Shown: piece after piece, positions 17,116 through 24,786 of the stretch
Numbering within the stretch: the stretch's first letter is position 1
Layout: the number at the start of each line of letters is the position of its first letter
DNA from: Ruegeria haliotis
GTDB taxonomy: Bacteria; Pseudomonadota; Alphaproteobacteria; Rhodobacterales; Rhodobacteraceae
DNA length: 47,196 nt
Direction: 5' to 3'
Assembly: GCF_013377785.1 (NCBI RefSeq)
Contig: NZ_JABXWT010000022.1
Coordinates: 1 to 47,196 of the forward strand
Translations under genes and position numbers: made by a program
Notes under the pieces: generated by a model
The model's database searches: none
What the model was told of the DNA's origin: nothing
Seen by the model: only the letters and a program-made list of their open reading frames with translations

Positions 17116-17468
17116 TGTATCGGATCACCAAAGAGTTCCACTTTTCAGCCTCACATCAATTGGCGCATCTACCCGAAGATCATCAATGCGCGCGGATGCA
17201 TGGGCATAACTACGTGGTGGTGGTCGAGTTGGCCGCGCCTAATCTGAACACGGACGGTTTTGTACGGGATTATGGCGAGCTCAAACCACTCAAGTCTTAT
17301 ATCGACGATACGTTTGATCACCGGCATCTCAACGATGTGATGAACATACTGACCACAGCGGAAAACATGGCGCGCCATTTCTATGATTGGTGCGCCGCGC
17401 GCTGGCCGGAAACCGCTGCCGTCAGGGTCAGCGAGACGCCCAAGACCTGGGCCGAGTATCGCCCATGA
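17115..17468 (+). CDS. queD: 6-carboxytetrahydropterin synthase QueD
   Basis: A 117-residue enzyme turning dihydroneopterin triphosphate into 6-carboxy-5,6,7,8-tetrahydropterin, the first committed step of queuosine synthesis. Zinc ligands are His14 (FSASHQL), His29 and His31 (MHGHNY), and Cys25 is the catalytic cysteine. FDHRHLNDV and the C-terminal VRVSETPKTWAEY (substrate-anchoring Glu) complete the family pattern. The ATG at 17115 overlaps the queC stop and was preferred over an earlier in-frame ATG inside queC because the QueD fold begins exactly there. It overlaps queE by 4 bp. Confidence 0.96.
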   Translation: MYRITKEFHFSASHQLAHLPEDHQCARMHGHNYVVVVELAAPNLNTDGFVRDYGELKPLKSYIDDTFDHRHLNDVMNILTTAENMARHFYDWCAARWPETAAVRVSETPKTWAEYRP

Positions 17469-18175
17469 CCCGTCTGCGCATTGCCGAGATTTTTGGCCCC
17501 ACGATCCAGGGCGAGGGTGCGCTGATCGGAGAACCCACCATCTTTGTGCGCAGTGGCGGCTGCGATTATCGTTGCAACTGGTGCGATAGCCTGCAAGCGG
17601 TCGATCCGGCCTTTCGTCGTGACTGGGCGGCCATGTCGACGGGTACGGTATGGGACCGGGTTCGCGAATTGTCGGGTGGGCGACCGCTGACCGTATCCCT
17701 GTCGGGCGGCAACCCAGCCATTCAGGATTTTGGCCCGCTGATCGCGCAAGGCCGGGCCGAAGGGTATCGTTTTACCTGCGAAACCCAAGGGTCGGTTGCC
17801 AAGCCATGGTTTAGCGACCTCGATACGTTGGTCCTTAGCCCGAAACCGCCGTCCAGCGGGGAGACTGTCGATTGGGGTAAGTTCACGGACTGTTTGGACG
17901 CAGCACAGGAAGGGCCGAAGGTCGTGATGAAGATCGTGATCTTTGACGAGACCGATTACAACTGGGCGCGTGCTGTGGCGGATCGCTATCCGATGCTGCC
18001 CCTGTACCTGCAACCGGGCAACCCGGTGGTCGATCCGGATCTGCCCATTGATCCACAAACCTTATCGGACCGGCTGTTGTGGCTGGTGGGCAAGGTCACC
18101 GCCGATGGCTGGTTCACCCCTCGGGTTCTGCCACAACTGCACGTCCTGCTTTGGGGCAACAAACGCGGGGTCTGA
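17465..18175 (+). CDS. queE: 7-carboxy-7-deazaguanine synthase QueE (radical SAM)
   Basis: A 236-residue radical SAM enzyme that contracts 6-carboxytetrahydropterin to 7-carboxy-7-deazaguanine. The iron-sulfur cluster motif is CX3CX2C at Cys33, Cys37 and Cys40 (GGCDYRCNWCDS), preceded by the family start IAEIFGPTIQGEGALIGEP, which contacts the substrate. LSGGNPAIQDF is the SAM-contact GGxP/GGNP segment, and PLYLQPGNP lies near the C-terminus. The ATG at 17465 overlaps the queD stop as ATGA, indicating translational coupling. It is followed by queF after 20 bp. Confidence 0.95.
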   Translation: MTRLRIAEIFGPTIQGEGALIGEPTIFVRSGGCDYRCNWCDSLQAVDPAFRRDWAAMSTGTVWDRVRELSGGRPLTVSLSGGNPAIQDFGPLIAQGRAEGYRFTCETQGSVAKPWFSDLDTLVLSPKPPSSGETVDWGKFTDCLDAAQEGPKVVMKIVIFDETDYNWARAVADRYPMLPLYLQPGNPVVDPDLPIDPQTLSDRLLWLVGKVTADGWFTPRVLPQLHVLLWGNKRGV

Positions 18176-18195
18176 CCCTTAAATAGGAGCACGAG

Positions 18196-18657
18196 ATGGA
18201 AACCATTTACAGCGACCTGACCCAACTGGGCGGCAAAACCGAACTGCCCGCCTCGCCCGAAGCGGCCACGCTTGAGCGGGTGCAGAACCCGCAATCAGAC
18301 ACCGATTACTGCGTGCGCTTTACCGCGCCCGAGTTTACCTCGCTTTGCCCGATGACGGGACAACCGGATTTCGCCCATCTGGTGATCGACTATGTGCCGG
18401 GCGACTGGCTGGTGGAATCGAAATCCCTGAAACTGTTTCTGGGTTCGTTCCGCAATCACGGTGCCTTTCACGAAGATTGTACTGTGTCCATTGCCCGCCG
18501 ACTGGTTGAGGTCCTGACGCCCCGGTGGCTGCGGATCGGTGGCTATTGGTATCCACGCGGCGGCATTCCGATTGATGTGTTCTGGCAAACCGGCCCCATG
18601 CCGGAACATGTCTGGATACCAGATCAGGGCGTACCGCCCTATCGCGGGCGGGGATAA
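18196..18657 (+). CDS. queF: NADPH-dependent 7-cyano-7-deazaguanine reductase QueF (preQ1 synthase)
   Basis: A 153-residue single-domain (unimodular) QueF that reduces the nitrile of preQ0 to preQ1, the ligand of the upstream riboswitch. The thioimide-forming Cys51 and catalytic Asp58 are in FTSLCPMTGQPDF, and the QueF motif ESKSLKLFLGSFRNHG with its NADPH/substrate residues begins at residue 74. It ends the que operon, with AGGAG ahead of its ATG. Because its product would feed back through the riboswitch, the operon is a complete circuit within 2.3 kb; folE and tgt/queA lie elsewhere. Confidence 0.96.
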   Translation: METIYSDLTQLGGKTELPASPEAATLERVQNPQSDTDYCVRFTAPEFTSLCPMTGQPDFAHLVIDYVPGDWLVESKSLKLFLGSFRNHGAFHEDCTVSIARRLVEVLTPRWLRIGGYWYPRGGIPIDVFWQTGPMPEHVWIPDQGVPPYRGRG

Positions 18658-18982
18658 GCACCTGAGGATAGCACAACGCCGCCGCCATTGTCGTGACGGC
18701 GCGTTCCGATCCGCTCAGGGACAACATCATCGGGGTCCAGTGTTGGCTATGGGTTGAGGCCTCGATCAGTAGACACGTGGATCATCAGACATAACGGGAG
18801 CGGTGTCTTGCGCGATCAAATAACCGCACCTCACCGGACACGTCGGTCGGATACGCGACCGGGAGGCACAATATTCCCAAATTATCGCAGCTCTCTTTCG
18901 ATTTTATCTGACACGCGCGCGCGACATTGCAAGGCAGCACGTTTCGCTTGCTAAGTTCAGCAGGGTTTTCGGAGGTACGGTG
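18658..18982. other. 325-bp gap without a supported gene
   Basis: Between queF and the second FAD-GcvT oxidoreductase I find no gene. A GC-rich inverted repeat near 18678-18702 could weakly terminate the que transcript, but no T-run follows it. GGAGG at 18971-18975 is the ribosome binding site of the next gene. The promoter of that gene must lie here; no clear -35/-10 pair stands out. Confidence 0.45.
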
Positions 18983-21418
18983 ATGAAATCGCAGACCGGG
19001 GTGGTTGTTATCGGCGGCGGCATTGCCGGATGTTCGACATTGTACCACCTGGCACGGGAAGGCTGGACTGATGTGGTTCTGGTCGAGCGGAACGAACTGA
19101 CCAGCGGGACAACCTGGCACTCGGCGGCTCAAGTTACAAATTTTGGGATGAACCAGACAATGGTGGGTCTGAAAACCCATTCAATCAATCTGTACAAAGA
19201 ACTGGCCGAGGACCCTGAGTATCCGATCAACTACCATCATGGGGATGGCGGCATCCGTTTGGCCAATACCGAAGCGCAGATGCAGGCCTATCGCCATTTC
19301 ACCTCAATGGCACGGGGGATGGGCGTTCATTTTGAGGTGATAGACGCCGACGAATGCGCGCGCCGTCACCCGCTGATTTCCACAGAAAACCTGATCGGCG
19401 GCCTGTGGGATCCGCTTGATGGGGATATTGATCCTGCCCAACTGTGTCAGGCGCTTGCGCGTCGTGCCCGTAACGCTGGGGCCGAGATCTATCGTAACAC
19501 CCCGGTTGTTGGCCTGACCCAGCACAAAAACGACACTTGGACCGTGCATACTGAACATGGGGACATTGATTGCGAAATCGTGGTCAATGCCTGCGGCTAC
19601 CGGGTCAATGAGGTGGGCGCGATGATGGGCGTACACCACCCTGTTGCGTCGATGGAGCATCAGTATTTCCTGACCGAAGAAATTCCGGCGATCAAGGATG
19701 CGGACAATCGCATGCCCCTGATCCGCTGTCCGATCAGCGACTACTATTGCCGTCAGGAAAAGAACGGGCTGTTGGTCGGTTTCTACGAACAGGACTGCAA
19801 AACCTGGGGCATGGACGGGATTGATCCGAATTTCGTCAACGCCTTGTGTCCCGACGATCTGGACCGCGTGACCGATGTACTGGAGGGCGCTTTTGCCCGG
19901 ATGCCCGCGCTGATGGATGTTGGTATTCACACCGTAGTTAATGGGCCCATCACCTATACGATTGACGGCGCCCCGCTGGTCGGGCCGATACCTGGCAAGC
20001 GCAATGCGTTCTGTATTATTGGCTTGCGCGCTGGTCTGGGAGAAGGCGGTGGTCACGGATGGTTGCTGGCACAGCAGATTGTACACGGTGAGGCCTGTTA
20101 TGATACCTGGGCTCTGGACCCACGCCGCTTCACGGGACACGCAAATGTGGAACTGACCGCCCTCAAGGCAATTGAAGATTATCAGAACGAGTTCCGCTTT
20201 CATTTTCCCCATGAACACCGCCCGGCTGGACGTCCGGCGAAAACAACACCGCTGACTCCGGTACTTGCAGCTGAAGGGGCAGAATTCACTGTTGTGAATG
20301 GATGGGAGCGGGTCGACTACATCAAGCCGTCCCCTAACTTTCACCCCTCGCTCAGCTTCAACTTCGACGAGGCCTTTGATGTTGTGGCCGCTGAAGTAAA
20401 GGCTGTTCAGGAGGCAGTCGGCCTATGCGAGGTCAACGGATTCAACCGGTTTGAGATTACAGGCGCGGACCGCCTCACCTTTCTTGATCGGATGTTCTGT
20501 GGAAATGTCACCAAGCGCCAGGGGCGTGTTGGGCTGGGCTATCTGTTGAACCACCACGGCATGGTCAAGGGCGAAGCAACGGTAGCAAATATTCCTGTTA
20601 GCGACAGAGGCCCCAAGCGGGTTTGGTATGGATCAGCGGCAGCCAGCGAATTCCACGACATGGACTGGCTCTGCCAGCATGTTCGCGATGGCGAAGATGT
20701 CCGGATCCGATCCCTCACCAACGACCAGACCATTCTGGTACTGGCCGGCCCTCGGGCACGAGATGTGTTGTCATCATGCGCGCGTGGCGATTGGTCGAAA
20801 GAGGCTTTCCCATGGCTGAGCGTACGCGAGTGTTTCGTTGGCATCGCCCCCGCCACAGTGATGAGCGTCAGCTTTTCGGGCGAATTGGCTTATGAAATCC
20901 ATGTTCCGAACGCATCGCTTTACGCTGCCTATCTTGGCCTGCGTCAAGCAGGTGAGGGACATGGGATGAAACTGTTTGGCGCACGCGCAGTAGAGTCGAT
21001 GAGGATGGAAAAAGGGTTTCTACATTGGAAAGCTGATATCATCACCGAGTTCGACCCGTATGAAACAGGGCTGAGCCGCTTTGTGAAGCTAGACAAACTC
21101 GACTTTGTCGGCAAAGAGGCACTGATGAAACGCAAGGCCGAAGGGCCGCGCCGCAAGCTTGTGACACTTCGGATCGACTGCAATCATGCGCCTGCGTACG
21201 GCGGCGCGTCTCTCATGCGCGGTGGTCGCGTGGTGGGCACAGTGACATCGGGTGATTGGGGTCATCGCACCGCCATGAATCTGGCTTACGCGTTTGTCGA
21301 GCCTGATCTTGCTGAAGCCGGGAGCAGCATGCATTTGGACCTTTGCGGCGACATGGTTTTAGCCCAGGTCATTGCGCCTTCGCCTTATGATCCGGAGTTT
21401 ATGAAGATCCGCGGTTAA
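18983..21418 (+). CDS. FAD-dependent oxidoreductase with GcvT domain, second copy (dimethylglycine/sarcosine dehydrogenase-like)
   Basis: An 811-residue enzyme of the same two-domain type as the one at 12424-14871. The ATG at 18983 has GGAGG seven bases upstream and aligns with the start of that paralogue; a GTG directly before it is less likely. The dinucleotide motif is VVIGGGIAGCSTLYHLA and TSGTTWHSAA holds His46, the expected flavin-linking residue. The GcvT half from about residue 430 includes VGLCEVNGFNRFEITGADR, FSGELAYEIHV and RMEKGFLHWKADI. It is a single plus-strand gene whose 3' end faces a tauABC-like operon (53 bp). The distance from glycine-betaine genes and the sulfonate-transport neighbour suggest an N-methylated aminosulfonate as possible substrate; this is inference. 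Confidence 0.85.
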   Translation: MKSQTGVVVIGGGIAGCSTLYHLAREGWTDVVLVERNELTSGTTWHSAAQVTNFGMNQTMVGLKTHSINLYKELAEDPEYPINYHHGDGGIRLANTEAQMQAYRHFTSMARGMGVHFEVIDADECARRHPLISTENLIGGLWDPLDGDIDPAQLCQALARRARNAGAEIYRNTPVVGLTQHKNDTWTVHTEHGDIDCEIVVNACGYRVNEVGAMMGVHHPVASMEHQYFLTEEIPAIKDADNRMPLIRCPISDYYCRQEKNGLLVGFYEQDCKTWGMDGIDPNFVNALCPDDLDRVTDVLEGAFARMPALMDVGIHTVVNGPITYTIDGAPLVGPIPGKRNAFCIIGLRAGLGEGGGHGWLLAQQIVHGEACYDTWALDPRRFTGHANVELTALKAIEDYQNEFRFHFPHEHRPAGRPAKTTPLTPVLAAEGAEFTVVNGWERVDYIKPSPNFHPSLSFNFDEAFDVVAAEVKAVQEAVGLCEVNGFNRFEITGADRLTFLDRMFCGNVTKRQGRVGLGYLLNHHGMVKGEATVANIPVSDRGPKRVWYGSAAASEFHDMDWLCQHVRDGEDVRIRSLTNDQTILVLAGPRARDVLSSCARGDWSKEAFPWLSVRECFVGIAPATVMSVSFSGELAYEIHVPNASLYAAYLGLRQAGEGHGMKLFGARAVESMRMEKGFLHWKADIITEFDPYETGLSRFVKLDKLDFVGKEALMKRKAEGPRRKLVTLRIDCNHAPAYGGASLMRGGRVVGTVTSGDWGHRTAMNLAYAFVEPDLAEAGSSMHLDLCGDMVLAQVIAPSPYDPEFMKIRG

Positions 21419-21470
21419 GTAGAAAACCTCGGACGACCGTCCGAAGTTATCTATCTCTTTCAGATCAAGA

Positions 21471-22736
21471 TCAGCTTTGACCCTTCCAGGGGACCAACCA
21501 GCTCTCGGCTTTGCGCATCAGGATATCAATGCCATAGCCAATGATCCCAATCATCACGATCCCCATGATGACAATATCCGTCAACTGGAACTTGGACGCT
21601 GCGATGATCATCATGCCGGCACCTTTTTGCGCCGCAACAAGTTCCGCCGCAACAACCGTGCCCCAGCAGACCCCCATCGCAACCCGCGCGCCTGTGAAAA
21701 TCTCGGGCAGCGAATTCGGCATGATCACATACCGCATGATCTGCCACTTCGACGCCCCAAGCGAATAAGCGGCGTGGATCTTTGAGATGTTTACGCCGGA
21801 CACACCCGCACGTGCAGCGATTGTCATGATCCAAAGAGCCGCGAGGAACAGAAGAACAATCTTGCCGGTTTCCCAGATGCCAAACCAGATGATCACCAAA
21901 GGGATCAGCGCGAGTGGTGGAACCGGTCGCATGAACTCGACGATCGGATCGAACCAGCCCCGGAACCAGCCGGACAAGCCCATCGCATAGCCAAGCGGAA
22001 TACCAACAAGAGCACCGGCCACAAAGCCAGCGACAACCCGCAACAGCGACCATCCAAGATGCTCCCACAGCGAAAAGTTCTGATACCCCTCACTGGCAAT
22101 TTCAAAGAACCGGGCGACAACGGTTTCAGGCGCCGGCAACCAGATCGGGTTCATCTGCAAACCCTGTTTTGGCGTAAAGCTGATTGCGCCCTTTCCGGTC
22201 AATCGGACGGCACCATCCCCCGTATCCACCTTGATGTCAGGACCTATGGGCATACCGTTGATTGCGATAATTTTTGCGCCGTCCTTGCGCTTGGCCTCGT
22301 CGTTCTTGTCAAACAGGATCGTCGATGACCGGCCTGCCGGGGCGGCAAAAGCATCATCCTTTGCAAAGCCGCTACCAGGCTCGACCTCGAATTTCTCAGC
22401 TTCTTCGCCAAAGGCTGGAACGCGAACGAATACTGTCGCCTCGTCAGTGCTGCCATCAGCGTTTTCCAAGGTGTAGGTGAATTGTGTATCACCCACAAAC
22501 GGGCCCGGAACATGAATGGGAAACAGCTTGGATCCCGTGAACGCGGCCCAGATCACAAAAATCACCAACACCGATATGATCGACGCGGCCCGGTCGGCAC
22601 GCACGGCACTTTCGTCGCCGAAAGTCACTGTTTTGAGGCTGGTGAAATCCTTACGGGCATGCAGTCCACGGCGCAAAGTGTAGACGATGAAAAATGCGCC
22701 GCCGAACAGTCCGATATAGAAAAGAAGTACAATCAT
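21471..22736 (-). CDS. tauC: TauC/SsuC-type ABC transporter permease with an inserted domain
   Basis: A 421-residue permease, well above the usual 250-280 residues. Residues from about 200 on are a normal TauC core (LPAPETVVARF, LVGIPLGYAMGLSGW, MRPVPPLALIPLVIIWFGI, and the EAA loop SLGASKWQIMRYVIMP). In front are two membrane segments (about 2-20 and 52-70) and then an insert of about 120 residues (76-198). The insert has DTQFTYTLENADGSTDEA and GAISFTPKQGLQ, phrases typical of cadherin/Ig-like repeats of secreted adhesins. The insert should face the periplasm if membrane segment 2 is the canonical first core helix. It overlaps tauB by 4 bp. Fusion by misassembly is unlikely, since the frame is continuous. 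Confidence 0.85.
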   Translation of the reverse strand: MIVLLFYIGLFGGAFFIVYTLRRGLHARKDFTSLKTVTFGDESAVRADRAASIISVLVIFVIWAAFTGSKLFPIHVPGPFVGDTQFTYTLENADGSTDEATVFVRVPAFGEEAEKFEVEPGSGFAKDDAFAAPAGRSSTILFDKNDEAKRKDGAKIIAINGMPIGPDIKVDTGDGAVRLTGKGAISFTPKQGLQMNPIWLPAPETVVARFFEIASEGYQNFSLWEHLGWSLLRVVAGFVAGALVGIPLGYAMGLSGWFRGWFDPIVEFMRPVPPLALIPLVIIWFGIWETGKIVLLFLAALWIMTIAARAGVSGVNISKIHAAYSLGASKWQIMRYVIMPNSLPEIFTGARVAMGVCWGTVVAAELVAAQKGAGMMIIAASKFQLTDIVIMGIVMIGIIGYGIDILMRKAESWLVPWKGQS

Positions 22737-23539
22737 CCCGCCTGCTCCGTCCGACCCATAATTTCTTCTTCCATCTCCCAGATCATCGACAGGATCTCAT
22801 CGCGCATTTCTGCAAATCCTTCGGATTTCTTGACGTCGCGCAGATCGGCATTCACGCCACGCTCGGCAAAAGGCAGGTTGTATTCGCGGTGTATCCGACC
22901 GGGCCGTGGCGCCATCACAATCAGGCGCTCACCCAGCAACAGGGCCTCTTCGACCGAGTGTGTGATCAGGATGATGGTCTTGCCGGTTTCCTTCCAGAGC
23001 TTCAGCACCAGACCCTGCATTTTCTCCCGGGTCAGGGCGTCCAACGCGCCAAGGGGTTCGTCCATCAGGATCACGTCCGGCTCGTTCGCCAGACAACGAG
23101 CCAGTGCAACACGCTGCTGCATGCCGCCTGACAGCTCGTAAACCGCCTTGTCCTTGAAATCCTGCAGCCCCACCACGTCAAGCAGATGGCCGGAAATCTG
23201 ATCGCGCTCGGCCTTTGGCATTCCCTTCATGCGTGGGCCGAAATCGACGTTTTCGCGCACGTTCATCCATTCGAACAAAGCACCCTTCTGAAACACCATT
23301 CCGCGTTCGGCATCCGGGCCTTTGACCAAATGACCATTAAGTTCAATCTTGCCGGATGTCGGCGCAAGAAATCCCGCCACGATGTTCAACAAGGTTGTCT
23401 TGCCACAGCCCGATGGACCTAGAACGGACATCAGCTCACCTTCTTTCAAGTTGAGCGAGACATCCTGAAGCGCCTGCACAGACGAGCCATTGGGCAAGTC
23501 AAAGCGCATGGACAAATCTACAATGTCCAATTCAGGCAT
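22733..23539 (-). CDS. tauB: TauB/SsuB-type ABC transporter ATPase
   Basis: A 268-residue ATPase from the ATG at 23539, preceded by AGGAAGGA; the frame extends to 23596 without a better site. Motifs: Walker A GPSGCGKTT, Q-loop GMVFQKGALFEWMNV, signature LSGGMQQRVALARCL, Walker B VILMDEPLGALDALTREKM and the switch His in ILITHSVEEALLLGERL. These place it in the nitrate/sulfonate/taurine subfamily. It should energise the TauC-like permease on the cytoplasmic side. Second gene of the tauABC-like operon, 74 bp after tauA with a hairpin in that gap. Confidence 0.92.
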   Translation of the reverse strand: MPELDIVDLSMRFDLPNGSSVQALQDVSLNLKEGELMSVLGPSGCGKTTLLNIVAGFLAPTSGKIELNGHLVKGPDAERGMVFQKGALFEWMNVRENVDFGPRMKGMPKAERDQISGHLLDVVGLQDFKDKAVYELSGGMQQRVALARCLANEPDVILMDEPLGALDALTREKMQGLVLKLWKETGKTIILITHSVEEALLLGERLIVMAPRPGRIHREYNLPFAERGVNADLRDVKKSEGFAEMRDEILSMIWEMEEEIMGRTEQAG

Positions 23540-23567
23540 CTTATTTCCTTCCTGCATGCATAATCGA

Positions 23568-23593
23568 CGACCGGCCCGACTCGGGGCCGGTCG
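23568..23593 (-). promoter_or_regulatory. intercistronic stem-loop between tauA and tauB
   Basis: CGACCGGCCC (23568-23577) and its exact complement (23584-23593) form a 10-bp GC-rich stem with a 6-base loop. No T-run follows on the minus strand. As with the hairpin behind the other binding-protein gene of the window, mRNA protection or partial attenuation that favours the binding protein is the likely role. Confidence 0.7.
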
Positions 23594-23613
23594 CAATACG
23601 TGTCCTGCGTGCC

Positions 23614-24609
23614 TTAATTCTGCGCGTCAGACAGCGGCTCTGCGTTCACAGCACCATCATAGGAATCCAGCGCGGATTCTATGCTTCCAGCTGTGACGAA
23701 TACGTTGGCGACACCTTTCATGAATTCCTGTGCGCCACCGCCCAGCCATTTCTCGGACAACTGTTCGTCAACCGATGGGAAGGTGAAAGTTGCGATGGTC
23801 GCCTCGGCATCCGCAGGATCCATACCGGCATCCTTGGCGATCACCGGCAGCATTTCGTCCTTGCTGTCACCGGCATTCCATTTTGCGTTCGCATCTGCGG
23901 TTACCTTCAGGAACTTGGACAAAAGCTCAGGCTCTTCTGCAATAAAGCCAGATGGCGCACTGGTGACGTCAAACACCAGAATGCCCAACTCTTCTTTCTC
24001 CGCACCCGTCAACAAAATGTTGCCGTGTTCGGTCATACGACGTAGCGCGCCACCCCAGCCGCAAACCATATCAAGGTTGCCCTGAGCAAAGGCCGCCGCA
24101 CCGTCGGCGGGGGCCATATCTACGATCTCCATCGAGCTAACATCGACACCGAAGTGATCCATCTGAGACAGGAAACCATAGTGTGCAGCCGTGCCGATTG
24201 GGACTCCGACCTTCTTGCCGCTCAATTCGCCGGCATTGGCTTTGTCGACTTCCAGCGCTTCGGCAACGACGCAGTTGTCATTGTCCGAGTAGCTGACAGC
24301 TACATCAACAATCTGGATATCCTGACCTGCCGACGTGGTCACCACGAACGGTGGAACACCTTGACTGACCGCAATCTGAACGTCACCGGACGCCATCGCT
24401 GCGGACATTGCCGTGCCAGTATCGAAGGAAACCCAGTTGATTTTTACGCCAAGTTCTTCCTCATAGGTTCCATTGGCCTTTGCATACTGGAATGGCATCG
24501 GCCACTCTAGGAAGTATGCGACAGTCAGTTCATCCAGTGCCGCAGCCTGCGAAGCCGAAAGAGCGGTAATCCCGGCACATGCCGTTGTGAGCAGATATTT
24601 CTTGATCAT
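23614..24609 (-). CDS. tauA: TauA-type periplasmic substrate-binding protein
   Basis: A 331-residue protein from the ATG at 24609 (signal peptide MIKKYLLTTACAGITALSAS, cleavage near QAAA-LDE); the frame open to 24714 adds a non-signal stretch. The mature part has the type II binding fold of the NMT1/SsuA/TauA family. Segments such as VAYFLEWPMPFQYAKANG, NWVSFDTGTAMSAAMASGDV, AVSQGVPPFVV and DMAPADGAAAFAQG resemble taurine-binding proteins of Paracoccus and roseobacters as I remember them. First gene of the operon, divergent from a LysR regulator. Taurine or a close aminosulfonate is the best guess for the ligand; the subfamily is sure, the ligand is not. Confidence 0.85.
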   Translation of the reverse strand: MIKKYLLTTACAGITALSASQAAALDELTVAYFLEWPMPFQYAKANGTYEEELGVKINWVSFDTGTAMSAAMASGDVQIAVSQGVPPFVVTTSAGQDIQIVDVAVSYSDNDNCVVAEALEVDKANAGELSGKKVGVPIGTAAHYGFLSQMDHFGVDVSSMEIVDMAPADGAAAFAQGNLDMVCGWGGALRRMTEHGNILLTGAEKEELGILVFDVTSAPSGFIAEEPELLSKFLKVTADANAKWNAGDSKDEMLPVIAKDAGMDPADAEATIATFTFPSVDEQLSEKWLGGGAQEFMKGVANVFVTAGSIESALDSYDGAVNAEPLSDAQN

Positions 24610-24709
24610 TTTGACTATTTTCTCCCTGTTGGTCACGTTTGTTTGTGTGTGACTCTTCCAAGTCTGGATCAGTGCCCAAAAACATAGACGGAGGGCCTGA
24701 AAAGAGTGA

Positions 24710-24749
24710 AACAAATATTTTGTTGCGACGAAAGCGAAACTTTGTTTCG
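24710..24749. promoter_or_regulatory. paired palindromes between tauA and the LysR gene (probable operator)
   Basis: Two perfect inverted repeats with 6-base arms and 3-base centres lie 25 bp apart centre to centre in the divergent region: AACAAA-TAT-TTTGTT (24710-24724) and CGAAAC-TTT-GTTTCG (24735-24749). LysR regulators usually bind such dyads next to the promoters they share with their targets, so control of tauABC and autoregulation by the adjacent LysR protein is likely. No binding data; inference from position and symmetry. Confidence 0.55.
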
Positions 24750-24786
24750 ATTTTGACTGAAAGATAACAACTTCGGGAACAGGTCG

